A DNA stretch of 31,938 nt from an uncultured Oscillospiraceae bacterium (GTDB lineage Bacteria > Bacillota > Clostridia > Oscillospirales > Oscillospiraceae): contig CAJUPW010000032.1 of the NCBI GenBank assembly GCA_910588635.1, positions 1-31,938 on the forward strand. The letters run 5' to 3'. The position numbers and the translations under genes were made by a program. Below, in pieces: positions 22,343-30,328 of this stretch. The notes beneath the pieces were generated by a model. The model did not search any database, was not told the origin of the DNA, and was given only the letters and a program-made list of their open reading frames with translations. How positions within the stretch are numbered: position 1 is the stretch's first letter; the number at the start of each line of letters is the position of its first letter.

Positions 22343-24072
22343 GCGCCCACCATACCGCCGGACAGCGCCGGGCGATGAACCAGGTCTGGAACGGGGCGGG
22401 TGTCTACGGCTTCGAGCCCCTGTTCCTCTCTCTGAACGGCGACGGGAGCCCGAACCTGTACTTAAACACCATTGTGGGCTGTGTCCGCAAGTGGTACGGG
22501 GAGGAGGGGCCGGCCCGGCTCTTTCAGGCCTGGGCGGGGGACCGGCGGCAGGCGCTGCTGGACGACCTGGCCTGGCTGGCTCTGGAGAGCGCCGCCTATC
22601 AGCTGGAGCTGCCCCAACGGCCCATTCTGGCCGACCTGCGCCGGGACTGGGCGGTGGAGTTCTTTGATAAGGAGCACACCCTCTCCCGCCAGGAGTGGAT
22701 GGCAAAAAACCAGCTGAGCTACACCATGCAGTCCGCCCGGTGGAGGGCAGTGCTGGGAAAGCGCCCCCCGGTGATGACCCCCTATGAAAGGCGGCTGTCC
22801 GCCGCGTTGGCCTTGGGGCCAATGGAGGAACAGGAGCTTTTTCCCGCCATTTTGGAGCTGTTTGCCCGCTTTCGCCTCTTTGACGGCAGGAGCCGCCCGC
22901 CTTCCGCCTTGCGGCTTCACCTCACGGGAAAATGGGCCGGGGTGATGACCCGGCTGATGCCCACAGAGATCGTCCACACCGATGTGGCCTCTGTCGGACA
23001 CGGAAAGGGGTCAGATGAGGAGGACAGCACAAAGTTGGACATCCGCCGAGCCAGTATCCGGCTGAAGGAGGACGTTTCCTCTGACCGGCTGTACATCCAG
23101 AGCTGCTTCGGCCCCTCCCTCCTGCCCCAGCGGGAGCTGGCGGCGGCGGAGCAGAAGCTGTGCGCCGGCCTCCATTTGGGCTGTCATCTGTGGTACACTG
23201 CCGGGGTCCCCACCCCGGAGCAGGCACCCGGCGGGGAGGCCCGCCGGCTGGCGGAGCAGGCCCGGCTCCAGCAGGAGCACAACCGGGAGGCTTTCTCAGC
23301 GGACGCTGCCCTCTACCAAAACACTATCCGGCGGCTGACGGAGCAGATTCAAAACTGTATCCGGGTCCACAGCCAGGCGGAGGAGGAGACCGCCCGGAGC
23401 GGAAAGTTGAACACCCCCCGTGTCTGGCGGGCGGCGGCGCTGTCCGACCGGCGGGTCTTTGTCCGGGAGACGGACTCCGCCCGCCCCGGCTTTTCGGTGG
23501 ACCTGCTGCTGGACGCCTCCTCCTCCCGGATGCACTGTCAGGAGGCCGTCGCCGCCCAGGGGTACATCCTGGCCGAGAGCCTGGCCCGGTGCGGCGTACC
23601 CGTGCGGGTGTCCGGCTTTTGCAGCCTGCGGGGGTACACCGTCCTCCGGGTGCTCAAGGACTTCGGGGACAGCAGCGGTCAGGTGTTCCGCTACTTCGCC
23701 GCCGGCTGGAACCGGGATGGCCTGGTCCTCCGGGCGGCGGGAGAACTGCTGGAGGTCCCCCCAGAGCAAAGACGGCTTTTTCTGCTCCTCACCGACGCCA
23801 GCCCCAACGACAGCCGCCGCATTTCCCCCGGCGGGAAGTACCCCTTCGGCCGGGACTATGCCGACGCCCCGGCGGTGGAGGACGCCGCCCGGGAGGTCCG
23901 GGCTCTGCGAAAGCAAGGCATCCGGGTGGGGGCGGTGTTCATGGGGCCAAGCCTGAATGTCCCGGCGGCGGAGACCATCTACGGAAAGAGCCTGGCCCAC
24001 ATCCGGTCCATGGACCAGTTGGCCGCCGCTGCGGGGGCGCTGATTCAGGCGGAGATACGGGAGTTGGAGTAA
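22339..24072 (+). CDS. VWA-domain protein, partner of the MoxR ATPase
   Basis: A 577-residue cytosolic protein. The C-terminal third is a von Willebrand A domain with a MIDAS metal site: FSVDLLLDASSSRM carries DxSxS, and LFLLLTDASPND the later Asp. The N-terminal two thirds are an alpha-helical region of a kind often found with MoxR partners (NorD/CbbO-like), beginning with NQVWNGAGVYGFEPLF. The start is GTG at 22339, overlapping the ATPase stop (GTGA). An internal ATG at 22375 is possible but would cut conserved residues. Together with the ATPase it should form a metal-dependent chaperone for an unidentified client. Confidence 0.83.
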   Translation: MSAHHTAGQRRAMNQVWNGAGVYGFEPLFLSLNGDGSPNLYLNTIVGCVRKWYGEEGPARLFQAWAGDRRQALLDDLAWLALESAAYQLELPQRPILADLRRDWAVEFFDKEHTLSRQEWMAKNQLSYTMQSARWRAVLGKRPPVMTPYERRLSAALALGPMEEQELFPAILELFARFRLFDGRSRPPSALRLHLTGKWAGVMTRLMPTEIVHTDVASVGHGKGSDEEDSTKLDIRRASIRLKEDVSSDRLYIQSCFGPSLLPQRELAAAEQKLCAGLHLGCHLWYTAGVPTPEQAPGGEARRLAEQARLQQEHNREAFSADAALYQNTIRRLTEQIQNCIRVHSQAEEETARSGKLNTPRVWRAAALSDRRVFVRETDSARPGFSVDLLLDASSSRMHCQEAVAAQGYILAESLARCGVPVRVSGFCSLRGYTVLRVLKDFGDSSGQVFRYFAAGWNRDGLVLRAAGELLEVPPEQRRLFLLLTDASPNDSRRISPGGKYPFGRDYADAPAVEDAAREVRALRKQGIRVGAVFMGPSLNVPAAETIYGKSLAHIRSMDQLAAAAGALIQAEIRELE

Positions 24073-24138
24073 AAACTTTGTTAAACGGTCCGGCCGCGCA
24101 CCATACGCGGCGGGCTGAAATATAAGGGAGGTATATTT

Positions 24139-25626
24139 ATGGTTAGTTTTCTTGTGTGTCTGGCCCTGTTGATTGCCGGCTACTTTGTCTACGGCAAAGT
24201 GGTGGACAGCACCTTCGGCCCGGACGACCGGGAGACCCCCGCCGTCCGCATCAACGACGGGGTGGACTATGTGGTCATGCCCCAGTGGAAGCTGTTCCTG
24301 GTCCAGCTGCTGAACATCGCCGGTCTGGGCCCCATCTTCGGTGCGCTGTCCGGTTCCCTGTGGGGCCCCAGCGTCTTCCTGTGGATCACCTTCGGCACCA
24401 TCTTTGCCGGCGGCGTCCACGACTACTTCGCCGGTATGCTCTCTGAGCGCAACGAGGGCGCGTCCGTCTCTGAAATCACCGGTATCTACCTGGGCGGCGG
24501 CATGAAGAACGTCATGCGGGTGTTCAGCGTGGTGCTGCTGATCATGGTGGGCACCGTCTTTGCCGTGGGCCCCGCCGGCCTGCTCCAGCTGCTGTGCAAG
24601 AACGCCGGCGGCATCCTGGCCAACAAGATGTTCTGGCTCATCCTCATCCTGATCTACTACTTCATCGCCACCTTTATCTCTGTGGACAAGGTCATCGGCA
24701 AGATCTACCCCGTGTTCGGCATCTGCCTGATCATTATGGCCGTGGGCGTGGCCTTCGGCGTGATTACCAACTCCAACTACGTCATCCCCGAGCTGTGGGA
24801 TCACCTGTACAACATGCACCCCTCCGGCACCCCCATCTGGAGCTTCATGTTCATCACCGTGGCCTGCGGGGCCATCTCCGGCTTCCACGCCACTCAGTCC
24901 CCGCTGATGGCCCGGTGCATGAAGTCTGAGCGCCAGGGCCACATGGTGTTCTACGGCGCCATGATCTCCGAGGGCATCATCGCCCTGATCTGGGCCGCCG
25001 CCGGCTGCTCCATCTACACCGGCGCCGAGCTGCTGGGCATGGGCGCCGGCGGCCCCACCGCCGTCTACGACATCTGCCAGAAGACCATGGGCTCCGCCGG
25101 TATGGTGCTGGCCATGCTGGGCGTCATCGCCTGCCCCATCACCTCCGGCGACACCGCCTTCCGCTCCGCACGCCTCACCCTGGCCGACTGGTTCAAGATC
25201 GACCAGAAGAACTACGCCAACCGCCTGAAGCTGTGCGTCCCCGTGCTGGGCGCGGGCGCCATCCTGGGCATCGGCAACGCCCTGGGCAAGATCGACTACA
25301 ATGTCATCTGGAGGTACTTCAGCTGGTCCAACCAGACCCTGGCCATGATCGTCCTCTGGGCGGCCAGCATGTACCTGTTCCAGCAGAAGAAGAACTACTG
25401 GATCACCGCCGTCCCCGCCACCTTTATGAGCGCGGTGTCCTGTACCTACTTCATCCTGGGCGAGGAGTGCCTGGGCCAGCTGCTCAACAAGCATGAGGTG
25501 GTGGACGGCGCCCGCAAGCTGGTGGCCTACAACACCGCCCTGGCCTACCCCGTGGGTATCGTGTTCGCCGCCGCCCTGCTGGGTATCTTCCTCTACGCCA
25601 CCAGGAAGCAGACCGCCAAGGCCTAA
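24139..25626 (+). CDS. cstA: CstA-family carrier (carbon starvation protein)
   Basis: An integral membrane carrier of 495 residues with a dozen or so hydrophobic segments. N-terminal features typical of CstA are GYFVYGKVVDSTFGPDDRETPA, GPIFGALSGSLWGP and FGTIFAGGVHDYFAGMLSER, then GFHATQSPLMARC in the middle and ACPITSGDTAFRSARL. The family imports pyruvate or peptides. GGGAGG precedes the ATG. It follows the VWA gene by 66 bases in the same direction. Codon use is strongly biased to C/G-ending codons, suggesting high expression. The substrate is not set by sequence. Confidence 0.93.
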   Translation: MVSFLVCLALLIAGYFVYGKVVDSTFGPDDRETPAVRINDGVDYVVMPQWKLFLVQLLNIAGLGPIFGALSGSLWGPSVFLWITFGTIFAGGVHDYFAGMLSERNEGASVSEITGIYLGGGMKNVMRVFSVVLLIMVGTVFAVGPAGLLQLLCKNAGGILANKMFWLILILIYYFIATFISVDKVIGKIYPVFGICLIIMAVGVAFGVITNSNYVIPELWDHLYNMHPSGTPIWSFMFITVACGAISGFHATQSPLMARCMKSERQGHMVFYGAMISEGIIALIWAAAGCSIYTGAELLGMGAGGPTAVYDICQKTMGSAGMVLAMLGVIACPITSGDTAFRSARLTLADWFKIDQKNYANRLKLCVPVLGAGAILGIGNALGKIDYNVIWRYFSWSNQTLAMIVLWAASMYLFQQKKNYWITAVPATFMSAVSCTYFILGEECLGQLLNKHEVVDGARKLVAYNTALAYPVGIVFAAALLGIFLYATRKQTAKA

Positions 25627-25635
25627 CACCAAAAC

Positions 25636-25666
25636 ACCAGCCGCTGCCTGTACGACAGCGGCTGGT
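25636..25666 (+). terminator. Terminator after cstA
   Basis: ACCAGCCGCTG pairs perfectly with CAGCGGCTGGT around a 9-base loop, followed by the moderately T-rich ATTCTGCTTGTCTT. Confidence 0.7.
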
Positions 25667-25678
25667 ATTCTGCTTGTC

Positions 25679-25707
25679 TTGACGCCTGGGGGCCGACATG
25701 GTAAAAT
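25679..25707 (+). promoter_or_regulatory. Promoter of the DUF3795 gene
   Basis: TTGACG (25679-25684), 17 bases, TAAAAT (25702-25707), 37 bases before the GTG start. Confidence 0.7.
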
Positions 25708-25743
25708 CAGTTCGTTTAATTTTCGTTTTGGAGGTATCTCGCT

Positions 25744-26079
25744 GTGAAAGACATGATTGCATATTGCGGATTGGACTGTGAAAAGTGCGACGCATACCTT
25801 GCGACGATTCATGACGACCAGGAGCTGCGTGAAAAAACCGCGAAATTGTGGGCCGAGCTGAATCAAGCTCCCATTCTGCCTGAACATATCAACTGTCAAG
25901 GCTGCCGCGTTGAGGGAGTGAAAACGGTATTTTGCGACAGTCTCTGTGAAATTCGCCAGTGTGCGCTGAAAAAGGGCGTTGCGACCTGCGGTGACTGTCC
26001 GGAGCTGGAAAATTGTCAAATTGTTGGAGCGGTTATCTCCAACAACCCCGAGGCTCTGGAAAATCTGAAAAGGAACTAG
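25744..26079 (+). CDS. DUF3795 Cys-rich small protein
   Basis: A 111-residue protein with the DUF3795 pattern: IAYCGLDCEKCDAY at the start, then CQGCRVEG, FCDSLCEIRQCALKKG and TCGDCPELENC. The cysteines are spaced like a metal or Fe-S binding protein, but no function is established for the family. The start is GTG at 25744, 9 bases after GGAGG; ATG at 25753 would be too far from it. Codon use is less GC-biased than in cstA, suggesting a different history. It is followed after 10 bases by the unrecognised gene at 26090. Confidence 0.85.
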   Translation: MKDMIAYCGLDCEKCDAYLATIHDDQELREKTAKLWAELNQAPILPEHINCQGCRVEGVKTVFCDSLCEIRQCALKKGVATCGDCPELENCQIVGAVISNNPEALENLKRN

Positions 26080-26089
26080 GCGATCATCC

Positions 26090-26944
26090 ATGCTATTCAA
26101 ACCAGTACAGCTGGGCCGGGAGGCCCTGGATCGGAATACCCTGATTGCGGACCGGAAGTCCTGCAAGCGCTTCGGCCCCTGCGGGGTAGGGGAGAGGGCC
26201 CTGTATCTCAGCAGCTTTTACCTGAACTGCCGGTACTACCTGCCCTGGTCCGGCGTCACCCGGGTGTTTAAGCGGGTGGCTATGAGCAAGGGGGGCTTCT
26301 CCCACAAGGGCATCTTCGCCTCCATCCCCTACCTGGTGGTGGAGTACGATGGGGGCGAGGAAAAGCAGTGCACCTACAAATATGAGGAACAGGTGGACCA
26401 GCTCCTGGCCTGTTTGAAGCGGACCCACCCGGAGATCAAGCAGGTGAGCGGGGCAGCGGAGGAGCGTCTGGCAGAGCGGGAGCAGCCTCCCAAGCCGGAG
26501 CTGACCCAGGAGGCCGTGGACACGCTGAGAGCGTTGAAAGCGGCGGAGGCCGTCCTGAAGAAACGGCCCGACCTGTATCTGGAGCTGAGCAAGTCCGCCC
26601 GGCAGCTGAGGCAGCTGAACCTGATCCTCTCCACCCGCCGGGGCGGGAATATGAAGAAACGGGAAGCGGACATCCCGCCCCGCGCGGAGCGGGCCAAGGC
26701 GGCCATGGAGGCATTCCTGACGGACTACCAGCCCTTCCCCTTGCCATCCCGCTACGCCCACCCCATCGTCCTCCGCCGGATGAGGCGCTGCGTGGAGGAG
26801 GGTCGGGCCGATACCTCCGAACAGGCCCTGGAAACGGTCAAGGCGGACCTGAAAGCCCTGAACTCCTCCGTCCAGGTGAGCCAGGAGGAGCACGACGAGG
26901 TGGTGGCCGTGAAGGCCATGTTTCTCAATGAGGACTACAGATAA
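26090..26944 (+). CDS. Hypothetical protein, PH-like N-terminus and charged helical C-terminus
   Basis: I do not recognise a named family. Residues 1-115 look beta-rich, with GERALYLSSFYLNCRYYLPWSGV, FKRVAMSKGGFSHKGIFASIPYLVVEYDGG and KYEEQVDQLL, like a PH- or GRAM-type domain. Residues about 130-195 are charged helices (EERLAEREQPPKPEL, AAEAVLKKRPDLYLEL). The end, ADLKALNSSVQVSQEEHDEVVAVKAMF, looks conserved. There is no signal peptide or membrane segment. It is probably cotranscribed with the DUF3795 gene and ends at a bidirectional terminator. Confidence 0.75.
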   Translation: MLFKPVQLGREALDRNTLIADRKSCKRFGPCGVGERALYLSSFYLNCRYYLPWSGVTRVFKRVAMSKGGFSHKGIFASIPYLVVEYDGGEEKQCTYKYEEQVDQLLACLKRTHPEIKQVSGAAEERLAEREQPPKPELTQEAVDTLRALKAAEAVLKKRPDLYLELSKSARQLRQLNLILSTRRGGNMKKREADIPPRAERAKAAMEAFLTDYQPFPLPSRYAHPIVLRRMRRCVEEGRADTSEQALETVKADLKALNSSVQVSQEEHDEVVAVKAMFLNEDYR

Positions 26945-26958
26945 AACCGAAAATACTG

Positions 26959-27006
26959 AAAAACGATACAGCTGCCTGTTTAATGTCAGGCAGTCGTATC
27001 GTTTTT
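26959..27006. terminator. Bidirectional terminator
   Basis: AAAAACGATAC-AG-CTGCCTG pairs with CAGGCAG-TC-GTATCGTTTTT. A run of A on the left and T on the right makes it a terminator on both strands, between the convergent genes at 26090 and 27033. Confidence 0.85.
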
Positions 27007-27032
27007 ATTAATTTGTCTGGCAGGTTATTCGC

Positions 27033-27794
27033 CTAGCGGTTGCAGCTTCTGACAAATGCGGAAATAATCTCCTGCTGAGTCGGATCAGACCAGGCCATCA
27101 TTTCCGGGTGCCACTGTACTCCCAGGAAGAAACGGTTTTTTGGATTCTCCGCCAGCTCGACTGCTTCAAGGATACCATCTTCCGAACGGGCAGTTATTTT
27201 TAAACCGGGGGCGCACTCATCCACCGCCATATGATGGAAAGAATTGACGCCCATACTATCACAATCCACAAGAGAATAGAGCAAGGAACCTTTTTCCACC
27301 TTTGCTCTGTGAGAGGGAATCTGCCTGGGATACATGGGCAGGGTATGAGAACTGAATCCGGAGTCCGGAATATGTTGGATCAGGGTGCCGCCCAGAGCGG
27401 TATTTATCACTTGAATACCGCGACAGATCCCTAAGATAGGCTTGTTCGTCTGCCCTAGGAGGTAACGCAGCATGGTAAACTCCTGTTCATCCCGTTCCGG
27501 AACCACTCCCCCCGTCTTTCCGGTGGTCTGCTGTCCGAAACGGAGAGGGTCCACATCGCTTCCCCCGCTGAACAGCACCCCATCTACGGCAGACAACATT
27601 TCCTCAACTACTGTTTCCCACTCCGACCCCCGTACCACCGGGAGGATAAAAGGAATGCCGCCCGCCCGAACGACCGAAGCGATATAGTCGTCCGCAAGAA
27701 GCTGCCACTCCTGTTCCTTTGCGCCGATGCCTTCGGCAAACTCGCTGGAGCCGTCAAAGCTGTAGTTTGCGGTGATACCAATGATCGGTTTCAT
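27033..27794 (-). CDS. Gamma-glutamyl-GABA hydrolase family protein (peptidase C26)
   Basis: A class I glutamine-amidotransferase-like hydrolase of 253 residues, like PuuD, that cleaves gamma-glutamyl amides. Catalytic residues are C124 in LGICRGIQVIN, and H229 and E231 in VQWHPEMM. FSGGSDVDP and NSFHHMAVD are further family motifs. The start at 27794 is preceded by AAGGAG. It lies next to the ammonium transporter but is transcribed away from it. Substrate might be gamma-glutamyl-GABA or another gamma-glutamyl compound. Confidence 0.9.
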   Translation of the reverse strand: MKPIIGITANYSFDGSSEFAEGIGAKEQEWQLLADDYIASVVRAGGIPFILPVVRGSEWETVVEEMLSAVDGVLFSGGSDVDPLRFGQQTTGKTGGVVPERDEQEFTMLRYLLGQTNKPILGICRGIQVINTALGGTLIQHIPDSGFSSHTLPMYPRQIPSHRAKVEKGSLLYSLVDCDSMGVNSFHHMAVDECAPGLKITARSEDGILEAVELAENPKNRFFLGVQWHPEMMAWSDPTQQEIISAFVRSCNR

Positions 27795-27996
27795 AGGCTC
27801 AACTCCTTATTTTATTTGCTGTTTGAAACTTTCTTTTTCTATGATGCTACCACAGAAAATCAGAGCAGGCAGTTACCTCAATTTTCATTATTTTACTACA
27901 ATGCCGTGCTAAAGTACAGAATTGATGGCTGAGATTTTGCAAGTTACAAGTAGAAATAATTCATAAATATCACTTTATTCTTATCCAATTTGATGA

Positions 27997-28025
27997 TTGA
28001 CGGCTGAATTTGAATGTGCTACGAT
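27997..28025 (+). promoter_or_regulatory. Promoter of the ammonium transporter gene
   Basis: TTGACG (27997-28002), 17 bases, TACGAT (28020-28025). Start would fall near 28032, at the very foot of the hairpin below. Bases 27795-27996 hold no gene; they must include the promoter of the C26 gene, which I cannot place. Confidence 0.65.
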
Positions 28026-28035
28026 TTTCCCATCG

Positions 28036-28097
28036 CAAGGGCAAAGGCGTCTGAAAGCGGTTTTTTCGTGGACGCCTATGCCCTTGTCTTATTTTTT
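28036..28097 (+). terminator. Attenuator hairpin in the amt leader
   Basis: CAAGGGC-AAA-GGCGTC pairs with GACGCC-TAT-GCCCTTG, a stem of 13 pairs with an internal loop, followed by TCTTATTTTTTG. It lies between the promoter and the RBS of the transporter gene, so the transcript would end in about 65 bases unless antiterminated. Similar leaders before clostridial nitrogen genes are ANTAR-protein targets; that is only a possibility here. Confidence 0.7.
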
Positions 28098-28124
28098 GTG
28101 TGTTTTGAGAAAGGGGAAATTGTT

Positions 28125-29795
28125 ATGGATATGTCTGTATGGTATTTAGTAGGAGCTGTACTTGTATTTTTCATGCAGTGCGGCTTCGCCATGGTGGAGA
28201 CTGGCTTCACCCGGGCCAAAAACGCGGGCAACATCATCATGAAGAACCTGATGGACTTCTGCATCGGCACCGTGGTCTTTATGCTCCTGGGCTACGGGAT
28301 CATGAATAGTGAGCACTACTTCTTCGGCCTGATCGGAAGGCCGGAGTACCAGCTGTTCACCGACTTCTACGGCTTCAACTGGTCCAACTTCTTCTTCCAG
28401 CTGGTGTTCTGCGCCACTTCCGCCACCATTGTCTCGGGGGCTATGGCGGAGCGGACCAAATTCCTGTCCTACTGCATCTACTCCGCCGTCATCAGCGCGG
28501 TGGTCTATCCCATTGAGGCGGGCTGGGTGTGGAACGGCCAGGGCTGGCTGGCCCAACTGGGCTTTGTGGACTTTGCCGGCTCCGCGGTGATCCACATGGT
28601 GGGCGGCATCGCCGCCCTCATCGGGGCCATTCTGCTTGGCCCCCGCATCGGCAAGTACACCAAACAGAAAGACGGCTCTGTCCAGGTCCACGCTATCCCC
28701 GGCCACTCCCTGACCATGGGTGCCCTGGGCTGCTTCATCCTCTGGTTCTGCTGGTACGGCTTCAACGGAGCCGCTGCCTCCGACCCCGCCCAGATGGCCT
28801 GGATCTTGGGCAACACCACCATCGCCCCCGCCGTGGCTACGGTGACGTGCATGATCTTTACCTGGCTGAAAAACGGCAAGCCCGATGTGTCCATGTGCCT
28901 GAACGCCTCCCTGGCCGGCTTGGTGGCCATCACCGCCCCCTGCGCCACGGTGGACGCCCTGGGCGCCTTCGTGATTGGCGCGGTGGCCGGTATCCTGGTG
29001 GACGTGGTGGTGGAGTTTCTGGACTTCAAGCTCCACATCGACGACCCGGTGGGCGCAGTAGGCGTCCACTGTGCCAACGGCATCTGGGGCACCATTGCCG
29101 ACGGGTTGTTCAATACGGAAAGCGGCCTGTTATACGGCGGCGGCTTTGCCCACCTGGGAGTCCAGGTGCTGGGCTTTGTGACCATTGCGGCCTACACCGC
29201 TGTGGTGATGACCATCGTGTTCAAGGCCATCAAGGCCACTGTGGGCCTGCGGGCCTCCGCCGAGGAGGAGATCATGGGCCTGGACATCACCGAGCACGGG
29301 CTGACCTCCGCCTACGCCGACTTTCTGCCCTCCTACCCCGGCACCATCGGGGGCGAGAACCCCTCCAAGGCGGTGGACGTCTCCGGCCTGGAGCCCCTAC
29401 CTCTGACCCCCCACCTGGCCACCCACACCGGAAGCGACCGGCTGACCCGGGTGTCCATCATCTGCAAGGAGGAGCGGTTCCCCGTCCTGCGGGACACCAT
29501 GGCCGCCCTGGGGGTCACCGGTATGACGGTGTCCAACGTGATGGGCTGCGGCGAGCAGCTGGGCAAGACTGGCCAGTACCGGGGCGTGGAAATGAGCATG
29601 AACTTCTTCCCCAAGGTACAGGTGGACATCGTGGTGTCCAAGATCAGCCCCGAGCTGGTGGTGGCGGCGGCCCAGAAGGCCTTGCGCACCGGCGGCGAGG
29701 GGGACGGCAAGATTTTCGTCTACAATGTGGAGAACGTGGTGAAGGTCCGCACCGGCGAGACCGACTACGACGCCCTTCAGGACGAGCAGAGATAA
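28125..29795 (+). CDS. amt: Ammonium transporter fused to a PII signalling domain
   Basis: Imports ammonium and carries its own regulator. I chose the ATG at 28125 (MDMSVWYLVGAVLVFFMQCGFAM), after AAGGGG; the ORF is open 37 codons further up, but those codons cross the attenuator hairpin. Residues about 1-400 are the Amt/Mep channel with MVETGFTRAKN, HMVGGIAALIGAILLGPR, LWFCWYGFNGAA and VDPVGAVGVHCANGIWGT. Residues about 439-548 are a PII (GlnB/GlnK) domain: RVSIICKEERFPVLRDTM, a T-loop region, YRGVE, FFPKVQVDIVV and GDGKIFVYNVENVVKVRTGE. PII plugs Amt when nitrogen is plentiful; here the two are one chain of 556 residues. Confidence 0.93.
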   Translation: MDMSVWYLVGAVLVFFMQCGFAMVETGFTRAKNAGNIIMKNLMDFCIGTVVFMLLGYGIMNSEHYFFGLIGRPEYQLFTDFYGFNWSNFFFQLVFCATSATIVSGAMAERTKFLSYCIYSAVISAVVYPIEAGWVWNGQGWLAQLGFVDFAGSAVIHMVGGIAALIGAILLGPRIGKYTKQKDGSVQVHAIPGHSLTMGALGCFILWFCWYGFNGAAASDPAQMAWILGNTTIAPAVATVTCMIFTWLKNGKPDVSMCLNASLAGLVAITAPCATVDALGAFVIGAVAGILVDVVVEFLDFKLHIDDPVGAVGVHCANGIWGTIADGLFNTESGLLYGGGFAHLGVQVLGFVTIAAYTAVVMTIVFKAIKATVGLRASAEEEIMGLDITEHGLTSAYADFLPSYPGTIGGENPSKAVDVSGLEPLPLTPHLATHTGSDRLTRVSIICKEERFPVLRDTMAALGVTGMTVSNVMGCGEQLGKTGQYRGVEMSMNFFPKVQVDIVVSKISPELVVAAAQKALRTGGEGDGKIFVYNVENVVKVRTGETDYDALQDEQR

Positions 29796-29805
29796 TTCCA
29801 TAGAT

Positions 29806-29842
29806 CGGCTGTCTCCCCGTTTGAAGCGGGGAGACACAGCCG
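29806..29842 (+). other. Strong hairpin after the amt-PII gene
   Basis: CGGCTGT-CTCCCCG pairs with CGGGGAG-(AC)-ACAGCCG, 14 pairs with a 2-base bulge. There is no T tract, so it may stabilise the upstream mRNA rather than end it, leaving the gltB stub in the same transcript. Confidence 0.6.
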
Positions 29843-29867
29843 GCTTAAAACAAAAGGAGGAGACCCC

Positions 29868-29955
29868 ATGGGGCAGCAAAGATATCCAATCTACGGCCCG
29901 GAGCATGACGCCTGCGGCATCGGGGCTGTGGTCAGCATTCAGGGGATTAAAACCT
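29868..29955 (+). pseudogene. gltB: Glutamate synthase large subunit, 5' stub only
   Basis: A perfect start: AAGGAGGAG, then ATG, and about 29 codons with EHDACGIGAVVSIQGIKT, the N-terminus of the glutamine amidotransferase domain of glutamate synthase (nucleophile Cys in HDACG). The usual protein runs 300-1500 residues. After the codon for T near 29953 all similarity is lost and the sequence becomes the truncated hcp gene on the other strand. Placed after amt-PII, an intact gene would have used the imported ammonium. It is broken by a deletion or rearrangement. Confidence 0.75.
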
Positions 29956-30309
29956 ATGCTCCATGGTATAATCATCGTTTTTCCCGCAGGCTGAGGTACA
30001 CTTATAGCAGAGAGGAACAATCTGCCGCTTTACCTCATCCACACGCCGGAGCAGAGCAGAAAGGGCCTCCTTGTCAAAATTCACATTCGTAATTGTCGCA
30101 AACAACCCTTCCCGCACAACCTGATTGGCGGCATGGCTAATCAGATGCTCATTTCCGTCTATAGTCCTTGCGAGGCCAATCAATTTCCCAGTAAGCTGAT
30201 CCTGCATTTCAGCAATACCGGCCTGCTTACCACATACGCCAGAATTTCCAGTACAGCCTTTGCATCCCGCTGTCTGTTCACACTGGAAGCAAAACATTTT
30301 CTGTTCCAT
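29947..30309 (-). pseudogene. hcp: Hybrid-cluster protein (Hcp), N-terminal part only
   Basis: Hcp (hydroxylamine/NO reductase) is about 530-560 residues; only 120 are here. The start is the ATG at 30309, after AAGGTGG. The first cluster motif CFQCEQTAGCKGC and CGKQAGIAEMQDQL are intact, then LISHAANQVVREGLFATITN and PLCYKCTSACGKNDDYTM, the segment before the hybrid-cluster domain. Then EHRF and a stop formed in gltB sequence. All hybrid-cluster ligands are lost, so it is not functional. It is the second gene of the ferredoxin-hcp operon. Confidence 0.8.
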
Positions 30310-30328
30310 CACAGTTTCCACCTTGTAA

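Noticed and set aside
23296..26166. Minus-strand open frame of 956 codons
   Set aside because: It runs antisense to the VWA, cstA, DUF3795 and following genes. Its translation is a low-complexity G/H/V/D-rich string typical of the antisense of GC-rich genes, with no family motif.
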